Source: Papiliotrema nemorosa
Taxonomy: Eukaryota > Basidiomycota > Tremellomycetes > Tremellales > Rhynchogastremaceae
Reading direction: 5' to 3'
NCBI GenBank assembly: GCA_032158125.1
Contig: JASKOT010000031.1
Coordinates: 124,001 to 188,000, forward strand
DNA length: 64,000 bases
Below, in pieces: positions 1 to 12,000 of the stretch. Made by a program: the position numbers and the translations under genes. Every line of letters starts with the position of its first letter. Position 1 is the stretch's first letter. The notes below the pieces were generated by a model. The model saw nothing but the letters and a program-made list of their open reading frames with translations, did not search any database and was not told the origin of the DNA.

Positions 1-3000
1 ACATCTCCGGTGATCTTCAATGCTCGAAGCAAGAATCGGTAAGAACCGTTAGGTACCGTCGTACCGTTCAAGAACTGGCGCTGCCCAAACGCATAGGACT
101 GGTATCCTCCCCCATTTCCATCGGCTCCATCGGTGCTGATCTGTCAGCTTGAACGTCACAAGAGTCGGACGACTTACTCCCTGACAGTATAGGTGTTCTC
201 GAGAAGGTTGCCCACGATTGGGACCTTGCTGTAGGTATTGGTCTTGCTCGAACAGCCGAAACCTTGGTTCTGAGTCACTTGACACCACCACCTGAGCAAA
301 ATACCACCATTGCTTGAACCGCCGCCGCTGCTCTGTAATGTTCTTGGCTCCACCGATGAACGCCCTACCAATGCGGACTCCTCATCCTCGGGCGCGGCTA
401 GAGCATCTCGCTTCGTGTTGTAGTTTGGCGTGAAGCCCAATTGAGCATTCGCGCCCACCAAGTCCAAAGTGACCACGGGTGAACCGGCCGTTTGCCTGAA
501 GAAAGCGGTGGGGAAATCGCCATTCTGGAAAGTGTAAGTGCGAGGGCCACTCTGGACATTCCTCGATCCGTCCATGATGAATGGCGTGGGCATGCCAAAG
601 AAGAAGTTGGTGGAATCGATCACGGGCATGTTTTTCATGGCTGCCGCGACACCGAGATAAGGCACATTGACCTTGTTGTTTCCACCAGAGACTTGGATCC
701 ATCCAGAATAAACGGGGAATTGAGCCGCATCCAAACCTGTTGGCGGGGTGATTCGCGCAACAACAATGGCGGAGAACCCAGGCCAAAGAGTAATCGAAGA
801 CGGGAAGATTTGCACACTGGCGGCGTTGGACACCTGAGGGACGGGACTTTCAAATGGTTGCTTGTTGAAAGGTCCGGATCCAGAGTTGCCGAATGTCAAA
901 GAAGTGCCAGCGGGGACGTGCGAGAGTTGGTATTTGACAGACGATTTACCAGTGTTTTTGAGCGTGATAAACTGAATCGAGTTGAGATATGTCGTGTCGT
1001 TCAAGGTCAACTCTGTAGGGCTGATTACAAGGCCCGAGTTGATTGCGTCGTACAATTGAACCTTGCCTGCGCCCTGGCCTGCAACCGACATCAACGATGA
1101 GTCGGATACAGAGTATGGTACTTGAACAGCGGTGGATTCCAATGCTTCGCGAACCTTTTTCGGAGTGATATTGTTGCCCTTGGCATTGACATACAAGGCG
1201 GCAGCACCCGCAGCAAAGGCACAAGAAAATGAGGTTCCATCTCCAATCGTGTAGTTGAACATGCCCAAGGCCGGGTTGTAAGGGATCGTGGAAATGATAT
1301 TGCTACCGGGTATCAAGACGCTCGGCGCAAAGTACAGATCGTTTGTGGGGCCAATCTCGGAAAAGATGGACAAGGCACCGCCAGTGTAATTGTTGGGTAC
1401 AGCGATGGGGTAGAATCCAAAGCTCAGAGTGGTATTGGCTCCAGTCGCAATCTGGTTCAAGAGGTAGTTTCCGTCGTCACTGTTGATAATGGCAAAGTTG
1501 ATCAGCGGGAAATCTTGTTGTATAGGAGCGGTCGCGGGGGTGTTGACAACGAGTATACCGATAGCTCCTTGCTCATAGGCAAACTGAGCCTTGTCGGCAA
1601 GAGGACAGCCTCCTCGTCTGACAATGACGATTTGTCCGCTGAATGTCCTGTTCAAGTTGGTACAACCGTAGTTTGGATCACTGGGATCGGTGGTGTAAGT
1701 TGTGATGGGGTATTGCTTTCCTGGTGTAAGAGGCTGTGTGGCACTCATCGTGAATGGCTGATAGTTGTAGTAGGTAATCGGGCCGTACCCAGTCGAGGTG
1801 TAGAGTTGCTGAGATGGGATAATGGTGTTGTCGGTAGAGCCGACGTTGATGACCCCCCGACCCGATCCCGGCGAGAAGGCATACCATGATCCAGCTTGAC
1901 CCCTGTTTCCAGCCGATGATACGACGATGAGTCCTCGGCTCGATAATCTGCTAGCGACAACGCTCAGAGTCCCCTCTGTCCAACCGGAGAGCTCTCCGAG
2001 GGACAAGTTGATGATATCCACGCCATCCTGGTACGCTCGGATCATGGCTTGGATCACGATATCGTCGGATGTTGCTCCGTTGCAACCGAACACTCGATAC
2101 TGGTAGATACTGGCGTCGGGAGCTACACCCGGGACGTCGTACTCGTTCGGTCCAGCAGCGATGATACCGGTGATGAACGTTCCATGGCCGTAGCAATTGT
2201 CAAATGGATCGCTATCCGGCACAGGCGTGTTGGATCCATTGTAGTTGTCTCCGACAAAATCATATCCACCAGCAATCTTGCACCCGTTGCCGAAACATCC
2301 ACCTAGCACGGGAAGGGTGTAATCCACACCTCCATCAATCACACCAATCTTCACACCCTTTCCCTTGTTTCCAGTAGCTTGCACACGGTCCGCTTGGAAT
2401 TGGGACAATACGGAGAATCCAGTGTCGCCCTTGAAGGTTTGAGGGGTGGAGATATTGGCAGACATGGGGGCAGAGGTGCTCGAGGTAGAGTTGGAAGTAC
2501 CCGTCGAGTTGGTGGTAGCATTCTTGGGATTAGTGACGGCGAGAACAGCTTGCGGGTTGGGCGTTTGCCATGTGGCTTTGGAAGTGTCAAACACATCAGG
2601 CATGCTGAGCGCATGTACGGGCGAGATGTTGATGACTCCGGCGGTCTTGGCCAACGCGGAGATATCAGTCGTTGAATCGAGAGTGATGGACGCTCCGACG
2701 AATAGTTCGGAATCGTACTCCGCTTGGATGTCGAAAGACACTGCACGGGTTCGGAGATGGCGGTAGAAGGTCTCATGGGGCTGCTCGTTAGTGACAGCGA
2801 TCGCAGGCTGGTGGGAGACCTACTGAAACCGAGGCAGATCGCTTGGCGATGCTGCTCAGATGGGCAGAAGTGTCAAATTCGACAATGTACCGACCGGGGA
2901 TGACGGTCCTACCTGTCAGCTCGACTTTTTGGATTTGACGTTTCAGACACCGGATCTCCCGTAGGCAAGGCAACGTACGCGGTTCCAGTGGTGACCAGAG

Positions 3001-3088
3001 GGACATCTTGAATGTTGGCTCGAGCGGCAGAGACGATCGACAGACTAGCCAAAGTCGCGACAGAGAGGGAGACGAGATGAGAGAACAT
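1..3088 (-). CDS. secreted subtilisin-like serine protease (S8), 3' end beyond window
   Basis: Secreted endopeptidase of the S8 family, minor extracellular protease type. The start at 3088 opens a signal peptide (MFSHLVSLSVATLASL). The second exon holds an I9 propeptide stretch (VIPGRYIVEF) and the third begins near PHETFYRHLRTRAV. The main exon, about 2775-178, carries the Asp motif IGVIDGGVDY, the His motif CYGHGTFITGI with a PA-domain insertion after the catalytic core (Cys-flanked, RRGGCPLADKAQFA), and the Ser motif GTSFSCAFAAG. An intron at 136-177 joins VRD to TDGADGNGGGYQSY, and the frame stays open to base 1 through a stretch ending RALKITGD, typical of the Fn3-like domain of this family, so the C terminus lies outside the window. 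Odd: the motif after the catalytic Ser lacks the usual Pro, and the Asp motif is DGG rather than DTG. The fold assignment is firm; the substrate is unknown. Confidence 0.9.
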
Positions 3089-4196
3089 GCTGAAAGGACT
3101 ACAGAAGGGCGTAGGCTGCGTAAAGAGTGTGAGGTGCAAGGAACGTGGTTGTGCCTAGGGCAACAAATGGAGACAAAATCGAAGGTCCCGTGGAGGGGAG
3201 AAAGTGCAACAGCGGTCCTTCAAGCGATCGCGAGCTGCGTGGTATACAGCAAAGGAGATCCTCGTGAGAGGGCTACCTAGCGAGGGAGAGGTCGAGGGGA
3301 GAAGGAGTGATCGAAGACGAAGAGGTTGAAGGGTGTGATGTATGGCAATAACAACAAGGTCGAGCCAAATCCTAGCGCGCCAGAAATCCAAAAACAACAA
3401 CAACAACACGGTCACCGTCATTCGCGGTGCAAAAACTCAAATCGAGCCAAGATGAGACTCTAAAATCGCTGACATGCATGTGTGAGGTCTTTCAGGTGGA
3501 CATTTCTGATGTGACATAGCGATAGAGTTCCCAAAGTCGGGTCTGTGTGTCAACAATGAGATCGTTTCGAACGGCGGGTTCCTACCAAAGTGTCATGTCG
3601 AGATCCCAGTGGCGTTCCGGAATTCTTCTCTTTTCGTTCTCCGGCTTGCTCTTGGCTCCCGGGATCTAGTCGACTTTAGGCTATATGGTGTTTGCCTCTC
3701 GTGCCAATTCCGGCATAAAGAGCAGCTTAGCAGGTCTGGCGTCCAATGCGAGGTGAAAACCAAGTGGCACAGTTGGGACCATTGGCTGCTGCCTTTGCTT
3801 CCATAGTGCTGCTCCATGCAGCTCTCAGATCTTTCAGTATACGCTAGCAAAAGGCCAAGCATGACCAAGCAATAGATCTCGGGTTGCGGTATAGGGACGT
3901 GCACACGCTCAAGTTCGGATTGAGTTGTCCGGTCAATCGTTGGTACCGTAGGAAATGCATCCCGTTTAACACAACAACCACAATTAGACTCCAGTCTACT
4001 GATTGAGTCCATCCTCCATCTCCCCCACTCTCCATTCGTCGTAAAAGTCGATTATCCATGCAATGCAATGTAAAATTCTGTCCCGGTCCTTCCGCCACAT
4101 CTATCTTCTAATTCCACCTTCTAGTTTCTAGCTCTATACTCGAAACGAGCAGACCATGCGAACCATCGGGACCCAAAAAAAGCGAGTTGAGAGAGC
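3089..4196. other. intergenic, promoter side of protease gene and 3' side of B12D-like gene
   Basis: No reading frame here looks like a real protein; frames of up to about 139 codons lack domain similarity and splice support. It should hold the protease promoter and the 3' region of the small gene to the right. A CAA/CAACAA-rich patch lies near 3390-3410. Confidence 0.5.
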
Positions 4197-4666
4197 TTAG
4201 ATCTGGTCGACCAATCGAGCGTTCTCTCGAGCGAGAGCCTCCTCCTTTCGCTTGACCCAGAACTCCTTGTTAACGGACAAGTATTTCAGCTGTAAAATCA
4301 GCATCGTCGAACTCCCAAGACGTGGATCAACGAACGTTCTGATCGTACTTGACAGAATCCCACGGTCTCCAAGAGCCTTTTCGGTCCCAGACGACCTCAG
4401 GACCTTGCGAGAGCTTGTAGAGATAGGTACCGGCACCAGCGACGGCGATACCGACAATACCGATGATGGGGTATGTCTCGACGGGGACGAATCGACGAAC
4501 GGACTGTGAAGCGTTAGCAGCGGCTAAGACAGAACCGGTGGCATCCCAGGAGTAAGAGTTTGTAGTGTCGATGAGGTATGAAGGCGATGTGATGAGAGAT
4601 GATGAAAAGGGGCGAGAGCGTAGGTTGAAAAGGCGGAAAAGCGACTATACTCACAGAGAAAGCCAT
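4197..4666 (-). CDS. B12D/NDUFA4-like small mitochondrial membrane protein
   Basis: A predicted 90-residue protein from three exons: 4655-4666 (only four codons, MAFS), 4336-4503 and 4197-4289, with introns of 151 and 46 nt in frame. It begins SVRRFVPVETYPIIGIVG, then a single membrane segment (IIGIVGIAVAGAGTYLY), then a Trp-containing soluble part (WDRKGSWRPW) and a charged tail (FWVKRKEEALARENARL). This is the layout of the B12D/MLRQ family, whose animal member NDUFA4 is a cytochrome oxidase-associated subunit of the inner mitochondrial membrane. Family membership is inferred from overall pattern and length; a complex I or IV role is not shown by the sequence. A clear TATA box sits 106 nt upstream. 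Confidence 0.72.
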
Positions 4667-5291
4667 TTTTGATATACAAGTGTTTATACAGACGAGATAA
4701 GGAAGAGAAACAGGAAAGAGAAAAGCAGAGTTGACCGGTGAGTGAGGGGTTGGACGGAGTTGGTGACTGCCTTTATATATGTGTTGAAAGAGATGGGATG
4801 CGCTGGCAGGAAAAAAAGTGCTTGCCCCCCCCAGTCCTGCCGCGTCCGATTCCGGGAGAGGGGCGGGGGCGGAATGGCTCGGGGCATATTGGGTGGCAAA
4901 TGATCGGGAGATTCAGGGACAACTCCGGTGGCATCCTCCGCCCCAAATCCTCGTTGGCCGGATTGACTTTGTCGGGAGATCTCTCAAAGTATGCACCAGC
5001 GTGATGGGGTGGTGTGAAAATCACCTCGACGATGCTACATGACATTCAGGAATATACAACCAATGTTTAGTGCAGGGCAACAAGGACGTCAAGACAGGCT
5101 GTTTCCTCATCATGTAATTGCAGCGTATTTGCCGTTGCTCGCACCAGGCAGGGGCCAGGTGCCACACTGAAATGCTCCCATCCACGTGGCATTATCACCG
5201 CGGTGATATCCCAGCTCTCTTGCCTGGCCTGTCTACCTATATACCTGAACTGTAGAGGTTCCACACAGCCCATCGGGCATCATATACCACC
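4667..5291. other. divergent intergenic region between B12D-like gene and U1-70K
   Basis: Shared upstream region of two genes reading apart. It holds the minus-strand TATA box at 4772-4779 and a C-run near 4826-4833. On the U1-70K side I see only a weak ctatatacc near 5238. No gene is supported. Confidence 0.5.
4772..4779 (-). promoter_or_regulatory. TATA box of the B12D-like gene
   Basis: TATATAAA on the minus strand, 106 nt upstream of the ATG at 4666, fits the TATAWAAR consensus at a usual fungal distance. Confidence 0.55.
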
Positions 5292-6858
5292 ATGACAGCG
5301 CTGCTCCCTCCCAATCTCCTCAGGCTATTCGCCCCCCGCCCTCAACCTTCTTTCCTGAAACCCTTGACCAAAGACGAAGCGAATAGAGGCCCAAATCGAC
5401 TTCGAGGATGCGGCGAGTTGGTCACTCGTCTACGAGAAGAGGCCGAGGAAGCAGAGCTCAAGGAGGGTATGGCGGATGCTCCAGTGACTGTCAAAGAGGA
5501 GACTAATGGTACTTCGTCTGTGAACAAGGACAAGACGGACAAGATGGATGTTGATCAAACGGAAAAGGAAAACGGCGAAGCAGGGGAAGTGGCCGATGCA
5601 GTCAAGATCACGTCCAAGTCTAAAGGCAAGGGAAAGGCACCAAAGAAGGACAAGGTCGCGGAGATGGGTCTGGTAGGACAGGAAGCCATCAAAATGAGGC
5701 GGGAGCTGCGAGTGAAGCGTAAAGCAGAGTACAAGAAGATGCTGGAGAAGACATGTGAGGCGGCATTCTTCGACGTGAGGGCGAGGGCGGTTGCTAACGG
5801 GCAGACAATCCTCAAGAAGACGAAAAGGCTACAGGAGACCCTTACAAAACGTTGTTCATATCACGACTAGTGAGTTGTTGTGAGAAAGAGAGCGGCTATT
5901 GGCTGACTTTGCTAGTCAAAGAAGGCGACCGAGGCGGATCTGAGGCACGAATTCGAAATGTACGGCGCGATTGAGAGGATACGAATCGTCAAAGATAGAA
6001 AGAACAAGAGCAGGAATTATGCCTTTATCGTGTATGAACGGGAGAGGGATATGAAGGGTGAGTCGAACTTACCGCGAATGATTCTGAGCTTACCTTTTAG
6101 CGGCCTACAAAGACGCGGACGGTATCCCCATCCATCACAAAAGGATATTGGTCGATGTCGAACGAGGACGTACGGTAAAAGGGTGGAAGCCAGCCAAGCT
6201 GGGAGGCGGACTAGGTGGACGACCCAAACCTGTCGAGAAGCCTGCACCAGGTGGTCCACCACCCCCAATGTTTGATGGACCCCCGGGAGGTGGATTCAGA
6301 GGCGGCCGCGGAGGCTTCCGAGGTGGACCCAGAGGTGGTTTCCGAGGCGGTTTCGGCGGTGGGGGCGATTTTGGCGGAGGTAGGGGTGGGTTTGGAGGGG
6401 GTCGTGGTGGTGGATTTGGCGGTGGTGGATTTGGAGGCAGAGGTGGTTACGGTGGTGGTGGCGGGGGAGGTGACTTTGGCGGAGGGGGTCGAGGTGGTTT
6501 CGGCGGAGGTGGTCGAGGCGGGTTCGGCGGCGGCGGCGGAGGAGGAGGATTTGGCGGTGGAGGTGGTGGTTTCAACCAGGGTGGTCCTGGAGGGTTCAAG
6601 TGGGTTGAATGAGCTAAGTTTTCCCTGGCAATCGCTGATCTTAGCAACGGCCCACCTGGAGGAGGCTTCGTCCCGCAAGGCAACGGCTTTGGTGGTGGTC
6701 AAGGCGGCAACTTTGGCGGCGGAGGTGGATACAAGCGTGATTTCGATGGCTCCAATGGTGGAGCTGGTGGTTATGGCGGTGGGAGTGGTGGAGGCGGCGG
6801 GTTTGGGGGTGGTGGCGGTGGATATGAAGACCGAGACTCGAAGCGCCCACGATACTAA
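5292..6858 (+). CDS. U1 snRNP 70 kDa protein (U1-70K)
   Basis: Core protein of the U1 snRNP that binds stem-loop I of U1 snRNA and helps define 5' splice sites. Five exons (5292-5754, 5805-5869, 5916-6057, 6101-6599, 6645-6858) give a predicted 460 residues. The N terminus has the U1-70K signature [16 protein letters not shown], followed by an acidic/lysine-rich insert (about residues 55-125) longer than in animals. Then come [12 protein letters not shown] (RNP2), [13 protein letters not shown] (RNP1) and the RRM end [14 protein letters not shown]. The C-terminal third is Gly-rich RGG/FGG repeat ending DRDSKRPRY, replacing the Arg-Ser/Arg-Glu tail of metazoan protein. Retaining the last intron (6600-6644) would end the protein at FKWVE, stop at 6610-6612. 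Identity is strong; S. cerevisiae calls the gene SNP1. Confidence 0.93.
6285..6590 (+). repeat. GGN-rich coding repeat of U1-70K
   Basis: Imperfect repeats of GGTGGTGGA/GGCGGAGG type encoding Gly/Phe/Arg runs (GGRGGFGGG). This is low-complexity coding sequence and a likely site of length variation between strains. Confidence 0.8.
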
Positions 6859-7486
6859 TCGTGGGGAATCAACCACGCTCAATGTCCTGCACGAAAACAG
6901 CTCTTCAAGATATCACTCTGGAGATGTCTGTCGGTCTTATCCCGCCTTCTACAATTGGACGGCTGAAAGGCCTGTACGAATTTTTACGGGAAAACAAAAG
7001 GGAATCAGGGGGATTCAGGTCTAAGTATGTACAGGTAAAAGTGCTGCTCCTGCCAACACGCATGTTATGATTCTTCACGTTTATTAGATGTCCATCGTAC
7101 TCGCCTCGTCGACTGGCGTGATATTGTGAGTATGGTAGGTGCTCGTCCATCCCGAGCCCCACGATGTGTCTGTCTGATAGCGATCCCGGCCGTACATGCA
7201 CTTCGACGCGCCTCGGTGAGCAGTACTGATTGTATGATAGCTCTCCTCGAACCATGCATTGGCATTGTATCCTGCTAGTGGTCAGCCCATGACAGCGGTG
7301 TAGAACGCTCTGTTAACGATCACTTGAAAGAGGGGGCTCCAATCCCTTTTGATCTGCGGCGGATGACGACATGAAACGAGATCTACCTCTCCACTCCAGC
7401 GACACCGTTGCACATACATCTCGAGACGGCTCTCAACCTCACAATCAACTCTTCCACAGCTGCATCCTCGAAAATCACATACCAAT
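6859..7486. other. intergenic, U1-70K 3' side and GST promoter
   Basis: No coding frame is supported. The last ~150 bases before the GST ATG are pyrimidine-rich, as in many fungal leaders. Confidence 0.45.
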
Positions 7487-8779
7487 ATGACCACCTCTAC
7501 CGAGTCCAAGCCTAGTGAGTCGTCGAGCGGGATCCATGCAATTTTGCCCGCACATCGCTGACCATGTCCCCTCTGCCCCGTCACTTCGCGACCCCCCCTC
7601 ATACAATAACCCTTGCACCTGTACTCGTTCACTACCTCGTCGTGCATCATTCATAGAGCTGTACGAATTTGCCGAGTCTTGTTGGGCGAATGTGCCCAAG
7701 ATTGCTCTCTCGGAAACGGGCTACAAGCCCGATGATGTCGAATGGGTGTCGATCAACCTTGCCGAGGTGGGTCCACAACATCTTCTTCTGTTGGTAGTGG
7801 AGGTATTGACGTAGTAGGGAAAGAACTTTGACCCCGAGTATCTGAAGATCAACCCGGAGGGTACCGTCCCTTCCCTGGTCATAGACGGCAAGACGTATAC
7901 CGATTCCACTGTGAGTCTCCATCCTGCTTGGAGCTCCATCAGGCGGGTAGCTAACCAAAAGACGGTGACCTCTGAACTGCTCAAGAGGGCTCCTCACCCT
8001 CCTCCAGCAACCGCAGGCACTTCCACTTCTATCATTGAAGAGATCCACGCGGCAGCTCACGATCCCAACGCCACTCTGCTCTCTTCCGTCTCAGACGAAG
8101 ATCGCGAATCCAAGATCAACGGAATCCCGAAGGGTTTCCTGGGAGGTAGACAAAAGGCATTGGACGAATTCGCTCCGAACGCTCCGGAAGAGTTCAAAGA
8201 GTTTTTGACAAAGAAACAACAGGGCAACAAGCAATTCTACGAGTTTTACACGGGCAACCCTGATGTGAGTTGACACCAGGCATGAACAGGTGGAGAATCG
8301 GCGCTGATGAGTAGGAAACTACCAAGCAAGACCATTACAAACAGACCAAGGAGCTTTGGAAGTCTGCCGGGATCTTGATCAGAGGTCCTCTCACTCAGGC
8401 CATTTATCAACACGGAGGCCCCTTTGCCGCTGGCGAACAACCCGGCGAAGTCGATTGTGAGTTTACCCATCCGGTGCACTCGCCGTAACGAAGCGGTCTT
8501 GGGCCATAAGTCATGATGGAGAGAAGAGGTAGACTGATGTCCCAGACCACATTATCACCTGGCTCGCTAGAACCATCACCAATGCTGGAGTTGAGCCCGG
8601 ATCTCCCGCCTCGGTCGCTATCCCCAAATTGGCAGAGTACACCGGTGGACACAACTTTGACCCTGTCATTGGAAAGTACTGGGAGTGAGTCGTTCGTCTC
8701 TTCAACAATTGCATCCTGTTGACCCCTGCTCAGCGCTTGGCTCGCTCGAGACAGCTTCAAGAAGAACAACATTCACTAA
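7487..8779 (+). CDS. glutathione S-transferase-like protein
   Basis: Starts MTTSTESKP and is split by about six short introns. Frame-consistent junctions include SKP|KLYEFAESCWAN, NLAE|GKNFDPEYL, DST|TVTSEL, VD|YHIITWLAR and KYW|DAWLARDSF, the last exon ending KKNNIH. The N-terminal thioredoxin-like part has KLYEFAESCWANVPKIAL and the cis-Pro stretch NPEGTVPSLVIDGKTYTDST, the usual glutathione-binding motif of GSTs. A helical C-terminal domain follows, with an additional charged region in the middle. Soluble and cytosolic by lack of a targeting signal. Known family role: conjugation or reduction using glutathione; class and substrate cannot be told here. It differs from a simple ~220-residue GST by the insert at roughly residues 90-150. 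Confidence 0.82.
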
Positions 8780-9049
8780 ATGCTCTGAATTGAGAGATTG
8801 TCGCTCTCTGGAACACCGCATGGCATGCTCGAATTGAATGAGATGAAAATTCCTCCAAAATCCCGTTGCACATGATGACATTATGTATCACATTCATGCA
8901 ATCGTGATTATTACGTGTCTATTATGGTGCCGCCGTCATACGTTACCGCTACGATCCTCCTTTCTCACAGAACTCTTCTTCCTAGTTATGCTACAGACAT
9001 GTTGATATTATACTCGTATTTTCTTCTATCTCTGACGCAACACATCACC

Positions 9050-12000
9050 TCATTCCCTCACATGATCCGAACTTCGTCTAGGGTGCCTCTCGGGACGTCC
9101 AGGTCCTGTCGATCCTATACTTACCCCACTGAGCCGCTTCGTATCTGCGGGGACGAATGATGTGGGCGGATATCCCACCTGCTCAGGTTGAATCGTGTGA
9201 CCTGGTGTAGAAAAAGTCGAGGTGACACCTGGAGCCTGGTATGATTGTGGTCGATTCACTTTGAAAGATGTATGACTCGATGAAGCTTCTGCATTGCCCG
9301 AGATGGGTGAAGCTGAAGGTCGGCCGATAACTCTAAAGCTCTTTCCCGCCGGTGGATCAGTCGAAGATGTCGAGGCGCTTTGTCCCGCCGCCTTGTCCTT
9401 GACAGTCTTGTGAGGTGTCGGGGTCTTTTGAGGTGATATAGTCGGCGACTGCACTAGTATCTCTGGTCCTGGTGCAGGCGGAGCAAGCGGGACATGGACG
9501 GGTGAATCCAAACCCCCTCCTGCCCTTTTCACCCTGAATGATCTGACAACCTCCCCACTCGCTCCTGCAGGTGATGATCCTTGGCCAGAGGCAGAAGCAC
9601 CTTTTCGGTTCACCACGAAACCTCTCGAGGTTGCAGATGGAGGTGCATCCACCCCAGCAAACATGCTTCCACTCGCAGCTGCCAAGGCCGCCTTTCTCGC
9701 TTTATTCTCATCCCGCGCAATTTCCGCCATCTCATCGATCGACTTTTTGCGTCCCAGACCCAACGCAGCTCTCCATCCGTGGCGAGCTTTGGACTCCTCC
9801 CCTAAAGGACTTGGAGCAGCTTCAAAAGGCCTCGGCACGCGTTTACGTGATGGACCAGGCTCGTCATCCGATTCTTCAGCAGGTGAAGATTCAGAGTCGT
9901 GATCATTTTCCGACTTGGCAAACCAGCCGGAAGGCTTCGAACGCCTCTTGGCCTTTTTACCTTTGCTGGTATTGTTGGACGAGTATTGACTATCCGGAGA
10001 CGGATCATCCTTGAGGTTGTTGAGGGATCGGCGTTTAGGTATCGCCAAAACGGGCGGTCTGAGCCCTTGATTATTCGGTCGCGGTCCTTCTCGACCTGGA
10101 GGGTAGAGCGTGGGGACATTGCCTATGCGGGGTGAAGAAGGTGCAGAAGCATCGTATCGCTCGATGATGGCTGATGCAGAGTGTTGTCTCGTGTGAGTAG
10201 GTTTCGAGGGTGAAGCGATTCGCAATGCGGGCGGGGACAGGGAACGCGCGGGTGCTCCTTCAACATCTCGGACTTCGTATGGGTTTTGATAATCTGCTCG
10301 ACCACCTCTGACCACGGAAAACGATCTGCCAGGTCCAGATGAAGTCGAGTCGAGGGGAGGCGACAAAGCGGATGGAGCATAACCACCTGGCGGAGCATAA
10401 CCCAGCGAGTGAAGCGGCTGAGCAGGTCGCCAGGCATCCATAATATGATCACTGGCGGAAAATTGCTCATCCGACCTGGAGTCTGAGCTGTGCCTCTCCA
10501 AGGGTGGCGGTCCTAATGGCGGTGCTCCAAGCGGCGGAGATTGAGCCGAAGGGAAGTAGCTCGTTTGTTGTTGTTCCATAGCGTAAGACGAATACGAAGA
10601 CAAAAATGGGGTGGTACCTTCGGAAGGTGGTTGGCGGGGGACTCCTTGCGAATGTCGATCGAGCATCATTTGCGTGGTCAACGATCCCGCTGCGGATACG
10701 TTCCGCTGCAATTGCCTCGAACCCCTTTTTCGTCGTTTCCGAGCTGCAGCTTTGCCTCCTCGGACACCGTTGAGGCAATCGAGGTCCATGATAGCAGCGA
10801 AGAGACCACTGTCGAGCGGGGACGTCGATTCGTCAAAATGGGCTCCGCCGAAAAGTCGAATAAGACCTTCGACGAGTTTGGTCAGAAGCATCAAAACGAA
10901 GAAGACAAACACGATCGCGTGGAGAATCAAGATGGCATAGGCGATCCATGCAAGGGTGGAATTTGACATGGCAAGCTGTACATTTAGCGCTGCGCCAGAA
11001 TCTGTCTGCATATACACTTCGAAAACTTACAGTGTGACTGAGAAGCATGACCAGTACCGCGCAAGCTACTCTCACAATGCCAATAAATGCACTGGGTGCG
11101 CCCATGCTCGCTCCTTCGCCCCAAGGGTACCATATAGCTGGCAATATCACCATGGCCAACTCCACCAGGACGAACACGATGGCTTGACCGATCCCGCTCT
11201 TTTGCAGAGCGCCAGCTATGATCCCCTCGACAAGACTGGCGAGTAACGGGAATGCTCTGAACATTTGTTTCTCCTCCACGTACACGTTGTACATCGGTCC
11301 CAGACTCAATAGCGTCCTCGTAGCGTCGTATAGCTTTCTACTGGGCGTTTTGTGTACCTTGAGCAGGATTCCCGCTGGGATGGCTACCGAGATGAAGACG
11401 AATGCAAACGCCGCGAAAACTCTCGAGACGATACTGGCGGAAGACAGCGTGAGCTGATACACTGAAAACGTCGTGATCGGCAGGTGAAACATGAGAATGA
11501 GCCGGATCAGATTCCCGTATAATGCGGCAGCGTGGAACGCTCCTGCTTCTCCCTTTGGTCGAAATCGAAACCATGTCCTGCGTAATCGACTAGGCGCGGA
11601 AGCCTTCCGTTGTTGTTGAGCGACAGCAAGAGATGCTTGAGTCGGCAATTGTGGGCCATCCGTGTCCCAGCCGTATGACCTTGGTTCATAGGCCTCTTTA
11701 CCGCCTAGACTGGCTTGAGGACTGGTGCTCATCATGCTCGAGCGATTGTTGGTCCTGCGGGGAGTTTCAGTCGAAGTGAATTCGAATAGACCGTGGCAGA
11801 ACCAGAGGAGCAGCGATAGGAGGAAGACGCCCAATGTCAAGCACAAGAAAACAACGAGACATGTGCCAAAGAGATCCTGAGGTCGCAAACCCACCGCAGC
11901 TGCCCAGGATGGCATACCATCGTCTGCTCCGTGGAGCGTCAGGAGCGGGTTGTATGCGTTGGAGTCGAGGTACAGGGGATAGTACGGATCGGACATCATC

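Noticed and set aside
492..1100. 202-codon plus-strand frame inside the protease gene
   Set aside because: It is the shadow of the real minus-strand exon and has no protein-like pattern.
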